DNA from: a virus
Direction: 5' to 3' (one strand)
Virus record (IMG/VR): IMGVR_UViG_3300042569_002069
Location: 1-33,543 of that record
Length of the DNA stretch: 33,543 nucleotides
A program made the position numbers and the translations under genes. The notes under the pieces are model-generated. The model saw only the letters and a list, made by a program, of their open reading frames with translations, made no database searches and was not told the origin of the DNA. This document shows, one piece after another, positions 5,002 through 10,780 of the stretch; within the stretch, counting starts at the first letter, position 1, and the number at the start of each line of letters is the position of its first letter.

Positions 5002-5232
5002 CTATATGAAAACACATTAGGGAAGTTTTTGACACGCATCACCAACTTGCATCAAGACCTCATTACGGGCCTAGTAGTTCCGCCGCCTTCCTGGAGTTTG
5101 GTGTAGCCTTATCCCTCACGCTCGATGGTGTCTCGCGCTACTCTTAGGCCCTCCTGCTTCATGGGTATCCGGCTCGAATCAGCCTTTGTTCACCCCTAGC
5201 GGACTAGGTAACCCTAATGTGTTTACATATAG
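5002..5232 (-). ncRNA. Large stem-closed structured RNA element (about 230 nt)
   Basis: Arms 5002-5022 and 5212-5232 form a 21-bp stem with one mismatch, the strongest of the closed elements here. The interior of about 190 bases has no plausible ORF. The motif AACACAUU in the stem is shared with the elements at 456-624. The element lies between the tandem promoters and tRNA-Glu, so it would be an early part of the array transcript. Confidence 0.55.
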
Positions 5233-5287
5233 TGCCCAGAACTCAATCTGGGATCACTATACAAAATTAAATTTTTAACGAACCTCA

Positions 5288-5395
5288 CTAACTAGTCTCG
5301 ATCGACTGCGTTATTAGATTGGCTGGGACCTGCCCATTTAATGCCGCTTGCTCGACTTTTGCTTTCGCGTGTCTTGCGTTTTGCGGCAACCGCAT
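5288..5395 (-). CDS. Possible 35-residue leader ORF
   Basis: ATG at 5395 follows the duplicated leader segment that ends in TTAGAGA, about 17 bases after the -10 of the promoter at 5412-5440. It opens a 35-residue Ala- and Gln-rich frame starting MRLPQNARHA, ended by TAG. The DNA also forms GCGG/CCGC hairpins, so the segment may be structured leader RNA rather than a gene. No family is recognised. Confidence 0.3.
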   Translation of the reverse strand: MRLPQNARHAKAKVEQAALNGQVPANLITQSIETS

Positions 5396-5420
5396 TCTCT
5401 AACTTGTATCTAGTATAGCA
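5395..5420 (-). repeat. Duplicated promoter-leader segment, copy A
   Basis: 26 bases identical except at one position to 5493-5518. Each copy contains a TATACT -10 element and the following ACAAGTTAGAGAA, so the core promoter and transcript start are duplicated in tandem 98 bp apart. Confidence 0.8.
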
Positions 5421-5440
5421 TCTTGTGCTTTACCGGTCAA
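5412..5440 (-). promoter_or_regulatory. Proximal tandem sigma70 promoter of the tRNA array
   Basis: TTGACC (5435-5440), 17 bases, TATACT (5412-5417) on the minus strand. It points into the stem-closed element and the tRNAs. Confidence 0.75.
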
Positions 5441-5492
5441 CTTGTTTTGTAAATGCCCCGCCTTGTTGCAGGGTCTTTACAAACTCGGCTGT

Positions 5493-5518
5493 TTCTCTAA
5501 CTTGTGTCTAGTATAGCA
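5493..5518 (-). repeat. Duplicated promoter-leader segment, copy B
   Basis: Second copy of the 26-base promoter-leader repeat (see 5395-5420). Between the copies lies an inverted repeat TTTGTAAA/TTTACAAA that could fold in the longer transcript. Confidence 0.8.
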
Positions 5519-5538
5519 CCAATCCAATTATTGGTCTA
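5510..5538 (-). promoter_or_regulatory. Distal tandem sigma70 promoter of the tRNA array
   Basis: TAGACC (5533-5538), 17 bases, TATACT (5510-5515) on the minus strand, just after the terminator at 5545-5570. The -35 is weaker than in the proximal copy. Confidence 0.6.
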
Positions 5539-5544
5539 CTGCCA

Positions 5545-5570
5545 TAAAAAAACCCGCCTACTTGGCGGGT
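5545..5570 (-). terminator. Rho-independent terminator after the 28-residue micro-ORF
   Basis: 7-bp stem ACCCGCC/GGCGGGT (5552-5558 with 5564-5570) followed by seven T on the minus strand. It separates the micro-ORF transcript from the array promoters. Confidence 0.88.
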
Positions 5571-5592
5571 CTTTGTTGATGTATACTTTTGT

Positions 5593-5679
5593 TTACAAAC
5601 AAAGACCCAGAGGCGTATCCTCCCCACGTTCTTGTGTGGTGGCTGCACGATTCACGGTAATGACAACTTGTGTTTTCAT
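5593..5679 (-). CDS. 28-residue leaderless micro-ORF
   Basis: ATG at 5679 lies exactly six bases after a TATACT -10 element, so the transcript should begin at or next to the ATG and have no leader. The 28 residues start MKTQVVITVNRAA and end at TAA; a strong terminator follows. The first 12 bases match the start of the micro-ORF at 2809-2913. No family is recognised. The unit of about 150 bases could also be a small RNA. Confidence 0.45.
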   Translation of the reverse strand: MKTQVVITVNRAATTQERGEDTPLGLCL

Positions 5680-5685
5680 GTTGTT

Positions 5686-5714
5686 AGTATAACTTGGTTT
5701 TTTATTTATGTCAA
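5686..5714 (-). promoter_or_regulatory. Sigma70 promoter giving a leaderless transcript
   Basis: TTGACA (5709-5714), 17 bases, TATACT (5686-5691) on the minus strand. The next ATG begins seven bases after the -10 element. Confidence 0.85.
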
Positions 5715-5717
5715 CCT

Positions 5718-7319
5718 TTACAATCCCGGATAAAAACTTTGATAGAAATCTGGAATGCTTTGACTGTGTTCTGATCGCAAACTGTATGTGTCACGGAACC
5801 AATTGAAAAATATCATAGCCTGTTGCTCGGTAAATTTATCAATGTGTAACTTGCACCGGTCAACTGGCAACTCTATGCCATAATAGATAGCTTGATTGAT
5901 GTAAGCGTTATTCATCCACATTCGGTCAGAATTGGCAGTTGTTCCTGGACTGTTGCGTTGGTCTGGATCAAGTGCTAACTCAATCAATCGTTCTTTGGTG
6001 CCAAATTTTACAGCAGCCTCTTTCATCAATTGCCAGTACTCGCTGTCGTTACGAGTGGCAAGATGCATGGCACATTGTATGCGCCAAACAATAAATTTAT
6101 TGGTATTCGATACCATAAAATTATAACGATCCCGCCAATCAAAAGTTCTTTCAGCATCGCCGTTGATATAGTCGATTAGCCGTTGAACATATCGTAAAGT
6201 AGCAGAAAAACTATTGGCATCAAATGCTTCACTGATACCACTACTCAGGCCCAATGCAATACAATTGCCTACAAAGGAATTTTTGTAGTATCCTGGTTCC
6301 CATTTGAGTCGTTTGAAATTAATGTCAGTGTATCCGGTTTTTTCAACAAATTCACCAATCAACTGATCTTCCTTGTTGAAGATACGTGAATTAAACAAAT
6401 AGCCGTTGCCATTGCGGCCTTGTGTAGGAATACAAAAACGCCATCCGTGTTTCATGCCACACAAAAGAGTTTCTGCATTGTATTCTGAATAGCTTTTGAA
6501 TTTGTGTTGACCTACCATGGCCGAATCATTGAAATATTCATCCAATGGTTCAAATTCATAATCCATTTGTTTACAGAGCAGTCTACTGAATCCGCTTGCA
6601 TCAATATACAAGTCAGCATGGAATTTTTCTTCGTTGTCCAACAACAAATATTCAATATTGCCATCGCTGTCTAACACAGGAGTTCGCACACGTTGAGCAA
6701 TGAGATTCACTCCTGCCGGCCGTCCCACAGATTCCCACACTATGTCTGCAATACGTCCAACATTAATGTGATAAGCATATCCTCGATGATTGTTGGTTAA
6801 CCATTGGCCTTGACTGTCAACGTGGAATTTTTGTTTTTTTGCAAACCACCAGTACTCACAAGCATACTGCTGTAAATCCACCAAATCAAATTGACCTTGA
6901 CTGGCCAAGTGCAACAGCAGAGAATACACATTGGGCTCGTTGTTTTTTACTTGGTATTTGGGATCTCCGGCACTGTCCCATACTGATTTTGTCAATGCTC
7001 GCAGGCTTGGAGCAAATGGAGCACTAAAATAAAATTTTTTGTAATCTTCCTCATGCCAATTTTGCATGGCAACAGCATATTTGAATGTGGAGCCGCTGGG
7101 CTTGAGCCATTTGAATTCGTTGGTCAATCCAAGAGTGTTTTTAAAAAAAGATGGTGCGCCCCACCCCAGGCTTTCTCCCACGCCAATGGTCGGAGTTGCT
7201 GGATCGTAGATTATGGTAACATCAACATTTGTACAATTTTTTTTGAGTGCTGCCGCAGTCAAGTGCCCTGCTGCACCAGCACCAACAATGGCAATTTTTA
7301 AATTTTTTGGTTGGGTCAT
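5718..7319 (-). CDS. Flavin-dependent tryptophan halogenase family protein
   Basis: 533 residues, close to the usual family length. FAD-binding GAGAAG is at residues 13-18. The second conserved stretch TIGVGESLGWGAPSFF is followed by STFKYAVAMQNW, where the Lys aligns by eye with the catalytic Lys of PrnA and RebH. HGWRFCIPTQGRNGNGYLFNS corresponds to the WxWxIP halogenase motif, although its second Trp is Cys here, so activity is not certain. The C-terminal GLSSGISEAFDANSF segment is a divergent form of the usual FAD-contacting loop. The family uses FADH2, O2 and halide to halogenate indoles or other electron-rich rings. Related genes are known in some cyanophages. Substrate unknown; it lies downstream of the porin gene beyond a terminator. 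Confidence 0.85.
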   Translation of the reverse strand: MTQPKNLKIAIVGAGAAGHLTAAALKKNCTNVDVTIIYDPATPTIGVGESLGWGAPSFFKNTLGLTNEFKWLKPSGSTFKYAVAMQNWHEEDYKKFYFSAPFAPSLRALTKSVWDSAGDPKYQVKNNEPNVYSLLLHLASQGQFDLVDLQQYACEYWWFAKKQKFHVDSQGQWLTNNHRGYAYHINVGRIADIVWESVGRPAGVNLIAQRVRTPVLDSDGNIEYLLLDNEEKFHADLYIDASGFSRLLCKQMDYEFEPLDEYFNDSAMVGQHKFKSYSEYNAETLLCGMKHGWRFCIPTQGRNGNGYLFNSRIFNKEDQLIGEFVEKTGYTDINFKRLKWEPGYYKNSFVGNCIALGLSSGISEAFDANSFSATLRYVQRLIDYINGDAERTFDWRDRYNFMVSNTNKFIVWRIQCAMHLATRNDSEYWQLMKEAAVKFGTKERLIELALDPDQRNSPGTTANSDRMWMNNAYINQAIYYGIELPVDRCKLHIDKFTEQQAMIFFNWFRDTYSLRSEHSQSIPDFYQSFYPGL

Positions 7320-7333
7320 ATCTACTATATATC

Positions 7334-7361
7334 AACAAAAAAAGGCCCTTATGGGCCTTTT
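7334..7361 (-). terminator. Rho-independent terminator after the porin gene
   Basis: 8-bp stem AAAGGCCC/GGGCCTTT (7341-7348 with 7353-7360), loop ATAA, followed by a T run on the minus strand. Confidence 0.9.
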
Positions 7362-7379
7362 GATTGAACACAGTCGTGA

Positions 7380-8285
7380 TTAGAAACGGTGAACCATACC
7401 AACTGCAAATTGTCTAACATCAGTGCTGGTATTTGGGTTATCCACATGACGGTAAATCACTTGAGCCACAGTACGCTTGCTGAATGCATAGTCAAACCCA
7501 GCGTTGTATGCTCGAATGTCGCCAGCAACTGCACCAGTTTGTGAACCATAACTGGCTTTCACAGTTACTGGACCGCGAACGTTGTATGCGGCGCCAAGGC
7601 TGGTGCCCTTGGTGGTCACAGTGTTGGTAACATCTTCACTGTACAGCAGACCCAACTTAACACCCATAACATTGGTGCCAACACCAACCACGTCAGATTT
7701 GGCGGTGCCTAACTCATAGTGAGCAGCTGATAGGGTCACACCAGATAGAGCAGCGTTGACAGCATAACCAAATGCCTCACCGGCACCTGCGGCAGCAGTT
7801 TGCTGACGTTCAAAACTAACAGCAACATTTTGCATTGGATTTACTTGGGTAAACACACCATTGCTAAAACGCAAAGCACGTTGATTGTGAATGTCTGAGT
7901 TGATACTGCCGTAGAACGCATTAAACACATCAATGTTGGCAAGTGTGCCAAACACGCTGTGAGTTTTGCGACCTAGATCAATACTGCCCAACTTGCTGGA
8001 CAAACCCACGGTTGATTGGCGATCACCAATCTGGCTGTCAGCAGCAGTGGGATCACTGGTGCGCAAACGAGTTTCAACAACCACATTGGCTTTCAAGCCG
8101 CCGCCTAAATCTTCAACAGATTTGAATGCAATGTTGTTGGTTGCTTCGGCACCAATGGTGCCCGCAGCATCAGCTGTGCCAGTTTTGCTGTTGTCAAAAT
8201 ATTGACCAATTTTACCCGAAATGGTAACTTGTGCGCTTGCAACACCAGCAACTGCCAGGGTCAAAGCAATGAGAACTTTCTTCAT
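7380..8285 (-). CDS. Betaproteobacterial-type general porin
   Basis: 301 residues. A clear signal peptide (MKKVLIALTLAVAGVASA, cleavage before QVTISGK) is followed by alternating beta-strand sequence typical of trimeric 16-stranded porins, including the N-terminal strand QVTISGKIGQYFDN and a C-terminal strand ending in Phe (QFAVGMVHRF), the BAM recognition signal. It should form a diffusion pore in the host outer membrane. AAGGA precedes the ATG. It has its own strong promoter and terminator, so it is probably expressed alone and highly. The family is abundant in Burkholderiales, which points to the host. Possible roles are nutrient entry during infection or replacement of the host porin to alter phage adsorption; both are inference. 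Confidence 0.92.
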   Translation of the reverse strand: MKKVLIALTLAVAGVASAQVTISGKIGQYFDNSKTGTADAAGTIGAEATNNIAFKSVEDLGGGLKANVVVETRLRTSDPTAADSQIGDRQSTVGLSSKLGSIDLGRKTHSVFGTLANIDVFNAFYGSINSDIHNQRALRFSNGVFTQVNPMQNVAVSFERQQTAAAGAGEAFGYAVNAALSGVTLSAAHYELGTAKSDVVGVGTNVMGVKLGLLYSEDVTNTVTTKGTSLGAAYNVRGPVTVKASYGSQTGAVAGDIRAYNAGFDYAFSKRTVAQVIYRHVDNPNTSTDVRQFAVGMVHRF

Positions 8286-8309
8286 AAGTAATTTTTCCTT
8301 GTTAATGAA

Positions 8310-8328
8310 ATGATCAAATGTCGATCAT
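8310..8328 (-). promoter_or_regulatory. Operator-like dyad in the porin leader
   Basis: Inverted repeat ATGATC/GATCAT with 7-base spacer directly downstream of the -10 element, where a repressor would block transcription start. Confidence 0.45.
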
Positions 8329-8333
8329 AGAGT

Positions 8334-8363
8334 AGTATATAGCATAAACACTGAGAATGTCAA
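8334..8363 (-). promoter_or_regulatory. Sigma70 promoter of the porin gene
   Basis: Perfect TTGACA (8358-8363) and TATACT (8334-8339, spacing 18) or TATATA (8336-8341, spacing 16) on the minus strand. The -35 overlaps the T tract of the tmRNA terminator. Confidence 0.82.
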
Positions 8364-8391
8364 AGAAAATGGCTACTTTCGCAGCCATTTT
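8361..8391 (-). terminator. Rho-independent terminator after the tmRNA coding piece
   Basis: 9-bp stem AAAATGGCT/AGCCATTTT (8366-8374 with 8383-8391) with 8-base loop, followed by CTTTG on the minus strand. It ends the transcript that carries both tmRNA pieces. Confidence 0.85.
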
Positions 8392-8392
8392 G

Positions 8393-8553
8393 GTGGTTTC
8401 TGTTACGAGGTATTTCCTACCCTAGCGGCCTTTATCAGGCTGCAACGCGAAACTGTGAGTCGTTTGCTTTTACTTTTTTTGCTTGATTTACGGTCATCGC
8501 CTACCGTGCTGTCCACTCTGTTACTTGTTGCCCTGTCGAAACTATGCAGGCCC
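8393..8553 (-). ncRNA. ssrA: tmRNA coding piece of a permuted two-piece ssrA
   Basis: The 5' end at 8553 reads GGGCCTG, then CATAGTTTCGACAGGG, which carries the conserved tmRNA TTCGACAGGG motif. GGGCCTG pairs over all seven positions with CAGGTCC of the acceptor piece at 8940-8946, including G3-U70, the alanine identity pair. The tag frame at 8435-8467 follows an A-rich stretch, as in known tmRNAs, and the sequence after the tag can form pseudoknot-like hairpins. The 3' limit is unknown and set here before the terminator. The order acceptor piece, gap, coding piece is the permuted arrangement reported from alphaproteobacteria, some betaproteobacteria and cyanobacteria. Confidence 0.88.
8435..8467 (-). 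other. tmRNA proteolysis-tag reading frame
   Basis: Resume codon GCA at 8467, then codons for Asn-Asp-Ser-Gln-Phe-Arg-Val-Ala-Ala, then TGA and an adjacent TAA. The encoded tag ANDSQFRVAA starts with AND as in many bacterial tags and ends in Ala-Ala, as ClpXP-recognised tags do; the penultimate part is Arg-Val rather than the common Ala-Leu. Confidence 0.85.
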
Positions 8554-8554
8554 A

Positions 8555-8923
8555 TCATAAAGAAACTTGTTTGAGGTATTGCTCACCTTCACCAGTAACA
8601 TACCAATACTCATCATCATTGACTATATATCCTGAATCTGCCAAACTATCCATAGCATTGTCAAATGCTCGGGTGCGTGACTCATCTTCTACATAGTCTA
8701 ATCCTGACATGATGGCAGTATAGATTCCTTTTAGTATTAGAATTTTACCTAATCCTTTGCTTTGAAAGGTTGGATCTAACTCTACTAAACTTCTTCCACT
8801 ATCTGCATCGTATTGAAACGTTCCTGCATACTGCCCGTCAACATTCATTTCAACACCAATAGTATTACTACCTTTTGTTGTGTTGAAACTTAGTTTTGAA
8901 CCGGCAATCTCAGTAATACGCAT
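8555..8923 (-). CDS. GNAT-like small protein encoded between the two tmRNA pieces
   Basis: 122 residues from ATG at 8923, preceded by AAGGAAG; a TTG one codon upstream is less likely. The middle holds VELDPTFQSKGLGKILILKGIY, which resembles the acetyl-CoA loop (Q/RxxGxG/A) of GNAT acetyltransferases, but the protein is shorter than a full GNAT fold (about 140-150) and most other motifs are not evident. The ribosome binding site begins right after the CCA of the tmRNA acceptor piece, and the TGA stop ends one base before the 5' end of the coding piece, so the gene fills the intervening segment exactly. It would be excised as RNA processing matures the tmRNA. Function unknown; acetylation of a ribosomal or host target is speculation. 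Confidence 0.72.
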   Translation of the reverse strand: MRITEIAGSKLSFNTTKGSNTIGVEMNVDGQYAGTFQYDADSGRSLVELDPTFQSKGLGKILILKGIYTAIMSGLDYVEDESRTRAFDNAMDSLADSGYIVNDDEYWYVTGEGEQYLKQVSL

Positions 8924-8935
8924 CAAACTTCCTTA

Positions 8936-9004
8936 TGGTGGACCTGGGGGGATTCGCACCCCCGTCCAGAACACTTTTCTCTTCACTTCATACAGCAATA
9001 ACTT
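8936..9004 (-). ncRNA. ssrA: tmRNA acceptor piece of a permuted two-piece ssrA
   Basis: On the minus strand it reads GTTCTGGAC, then a T arm GGGGG-TGCGAAT-CCCCC, CAGGTCC, A73 and encoded CCA (8936-8938). The GGAC before the T stem and the whole 3' end match the 3' domain of tmRNA. No matching 5' acceptor strand fits immediately upstream as well as GGGCCTG at 8547-8553, located 383 bases downstream. The 5' limit is uncertain; it is placed after the stop codon of the 149-residue gene. A partial alternative (GGACCT at the end of that gene) pairs over only six positions and lacks the tmRNA motifs. Confidence 0.82.
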
Positions 9005-9454
9005 TTAAAAAGGTGCGCTAGGCTTTCGAGGTCCTGTTGCTTTGCCTTGATTTGCCTTGATGTCACTTCCAACTTTAACGTTTGGATTTTTAGTATTGAT
9101 AGCTCTAGTCTGCCACGTGCCCGAATCAGGCGCACTTGGTATAGTGACAGGCATGCCTTTTTCAACGTCAGCACCAGAATGATATCCTGTACCAGGTTCT
9201 ATAATTGAACCACTTAATGCACCTCTGCTTCGTCGCTGAGCCGTTGCAGGATCCATATCTTGTTTCTCGCCCGGAGCCGCAGCATATTTGGCCATGTTTT
9301 GATTGTATGTCCGGGCAGTTTGTAGTCCCTTGGCCACAAGATCTCTTTCTTCTGGGCTGACTGGACGCACCGCAGTGCCACCTGGGTTTACCATTACGCC
9401 GCGCACAGCTTCGTCCATGATGTCTGTATATTTGCGAAAAAATTCCGTACTCAT
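9005..9454 (-). CDS. Hypothetical protein (149 residues)
   Basis: ATG at 9454 preceded by AAAGGAA. The protein begins with a helical segment (STEFFRKYTDIMDEAVRG) and continues as a Gly-, Pro- and Ser-rich, probably disordered chain ending GPRKPSAPF. No family is recognised; low complexity would suit a structural or scaffold-like phage protein, but this is not shown. It is transcribed into the tmRNA acceptor piece, which starts soon after its stop codon, so the two probably share a transcript. Confidence 0.6.
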   Translation of the reverse strand: MSTEFFRKYTDIMDEAVRGVMVNPGGTAVRPVSPEERDLVAKGLQTARTYNQNMAKYAAAPGEKQDMDPATAQRRSRGALSGSIIEPGTGYHSGADVEKGMPVTIPSAPDSGTWQTRAINTKNPNVKVGSDIKANQGKATGPRKPSAPF

Positions 9455-9482
9455 AAAACTGTTCCTTTAAGTTATTATATAT

Positions 9483-9644
9483 TTATTCTTTGGGCTTGTC
9501 AATCACTTTGGAGATGATGTCATACACTTGTGCGTATGCATCAGTAATTTTGTCCAACTGAGGCTCAGACACCAGTTCGTTTTCTTCCAGTTGAACTAGG
9601 TCTCGAGCCAGATTTTCTTGCAGTTTTTTTATTGGATTAAGCAC
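9483..9644 (-). CDS. Small acidic helical protein (about 53 residues, GTG start)
   Basis: An open frame that continues in the same frame after the TctC stop codon and clearly looks coding: heptad-like NPIKKLQENLARDLVQLEENELVSEPQLDKI followed by YAQVYDIISKVIDKPKE. No ATG is available; GTG at 9644 is the best start, without a visible ribosome binding site. It may be translated by reinitiation after the TctC gene or, less likely, by stop-codon readthrough. A 19-base palindrome separates the two frames. No family is recognised. Confidence 0.5.
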   Translation of the reverse strand: MLNPIKKLQENLARDLVQLEENELVSEPQLDKITDAYAQVYDIISKVIDKPKE

Positions 9645-9646
9645 AG

Positions 9647-9665
9647 CAGTATCATTATGATACTG
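9647..9665 (-). promoter_or_regulatory. Perfect 9+1+9 palindrome after the TctC stop codon
   Basis: CAGTATCAT-T-ATGATACTG, immediately after the TAA at 9666-9668. It could be an operator or a translational-coupling hairpin for the following small gene; there is no T run for termination. Confidence 0.55.
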
Positions 9666-10571
9666 TTATTTACCGGGCAATTGCTTGTTTTTTGTTACCA
9701 GTGCTGCCCAGAATCCGTCAATTTTAGCAAACTCAGAATCTAAGTCAGCTGGTTTGGTTTGAGCAGGAGTGCAATAAATCTGATTGCTGATGCGATTTAC
9801 ATCTTCTTGATTCACACTATTCATCAACTGCTTCCATGATTCTGTCAGTACAGGATCAAGTTTTTTGTTGGCAAAAATAAAGTAAGATCCCACCAATTTT
9901 TCTGTGCCTGCATAGCCTTGACTGACAAATGTAGGTATGTCTTTGATGGGTCGATTGCCAGTGACTCCTAGCACATTGATTGTTTTGGCCTCATACTGTC
10001 CCATCACATCACCGGGCAACGTCACAGTCATGTCAAGATGGCCGCCCATTACATCAGACAGCGCGGCTGTGGCAGTCTTGTATGGAACTGCTACCATGGT
10101 GGGATGTTGATGCGCAAACCACTGTTGGACCAAATGAGTGGTGCTGCCCAATCCCAATACACCCACGGTAATGGGCTTGTCTTTGGGCAGGTCTTTCATG
10201 CTTCGGAATTTCACACTGGCCAATGGATATTGAATATCACAAATGTGGCGAATAACACGCCAGTCATTTACATTGTAAGGTGTTGACTCAGCTATTTTGG
10301 GGTTGACAAAAAATGCAGCTGAATGTGCCAGCAGTGCCGGTGCGGGTGAATTGGCCACGGTGTTGATAGCCACGGTACCGCCTGCTCCAGTTGCAAAATC
10401 CAGCACAAATGTGTGTTGGGTTTGTTTGGCATTAGCCTGTTCAATTATGTTGCGATAAGGATTGGTTGCTGCAACTGGACCAAACGGCCATACCATTTTG
10501 ACTGTTTCGCCTGCGGTGGCTGCAAACACAGTAAATACTGCCATCAAAGCAGTGAGAATTGTTTTTGACAT
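9666..10571 (-). CDS. Bug/TctC family periplasmic solute-binding protein
   Basis: 301 residues with a signal peptide (MSKTILTALMAVFTVFAATA) and the Bug-family fold: an early VKMVWPFGP strand, a GAGGTVAINTVANS loop that replaces the common G-x-GG motif, and the hallmark VAVPYKTATAALSDVMGGHLDM near residue 170. These proteins bind carboxylates or other small acids in the periplasm and usually deliver them to a TctAB permease; none is encoded here. AGGAGA six bases before the ATG gives a strong ribosome binding site. The family is hugely expanded in Burkholderiales, supporting a host from that group. As a phage gene it is probably an acquired uptake gene that works with host TctAB; ligand unknown. 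Confidence 0.88.
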   Translation of the reverse strand: MSKTILTALMAVFTVFAATAGETVKMVWPFGPVAATNPYRNIIEQANAKQTQHTFVLDFATGAGGTVAINTVANSPAPALLAHSAAFFVNPKIAESTPYNVNDWRVIRHICDIQYPLASVKFRSMKDLPKDKPITVGVLGLGSTTHLVQQWFAHQHPTMVAVPYKTATAALSDVMGGHLDMTVTLPGDVMGQYEAKTINVLGVTGNRPIKDIPTFVSQGYAGTEKLVGSYFIFANKKLDPVLTESWKQLMNSVNQEDVNRISNQIYCTPAQTKPADLDSEFAKIDGFWAALVTKNKQLPGK

Positions 10572-10608
10572 TGATTTCTCCTAAAGTTATGTCGATAAGT
10601 TTAAGAGC

Positions 10609-10734
10609 TTGCAGAAATATTTCTGTTACGGAAGTCGGCGTTCTATGTGTATCACAACAGTAAAAGAGTCTTGCTACTCCGGGCGTCAACTGTGTTTCCG
10701 ACGTCGGATGATCCCGGCGTTGCAGAAAATATTT
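10609..10734 (-). promoter_or_regulatory. Intergenic control region with palindromes and direct repeats
   Basis: The gap between the divergent TctC and PP-loop genes contains a perfect palindrome CAGAAATATTTCTG (10612-10625), a perfect palindrome TCCGACGTCGGA (10697-10708), and a near-perfect direct repeat TTGCAGAAATATTT at 10609-10622 and 10720-10734. A TTGACG -35-like hexamer for the TctC gene lies within, but no clear -10 was found. It looks like a multi-site regulator region. Confidence 0.5.
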
Positions 10735-10745
10735 ATGTGCTCGTA

Positions 10746-10774
10746 TTGACATTATACAAAAAAACAAATACAAT
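10746..10774 (+). promoter_or_regulatory. Sigma70 promoter giving a leaderless PP-loop mRNA
   Basis: TTGACA (10746-10751), 17 bases, TACAAT (10769-10774). The ATG at 10781 lies six bases after the -10, at the expected transcription start, and no ribosome binding site fits between. Confidence 0.82.
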
Positions 10775-10780
10775 TGCAAC

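Noticed and set aside
1-5700. CRISPR array among the repeated short motifs
   Set aside because: Repeats are tRNA arms and hairpin stems without regular spacing or unique spacers of constant length.
8936-9036. A self-contained RNA formed by GGACCT in the 149-residue gene and AGGTCC
   Set aside because: Only six pairs, and it lacks a D-like region; GGGCCTG downstream pairs over seven positions and carries the tmRNA motifs.
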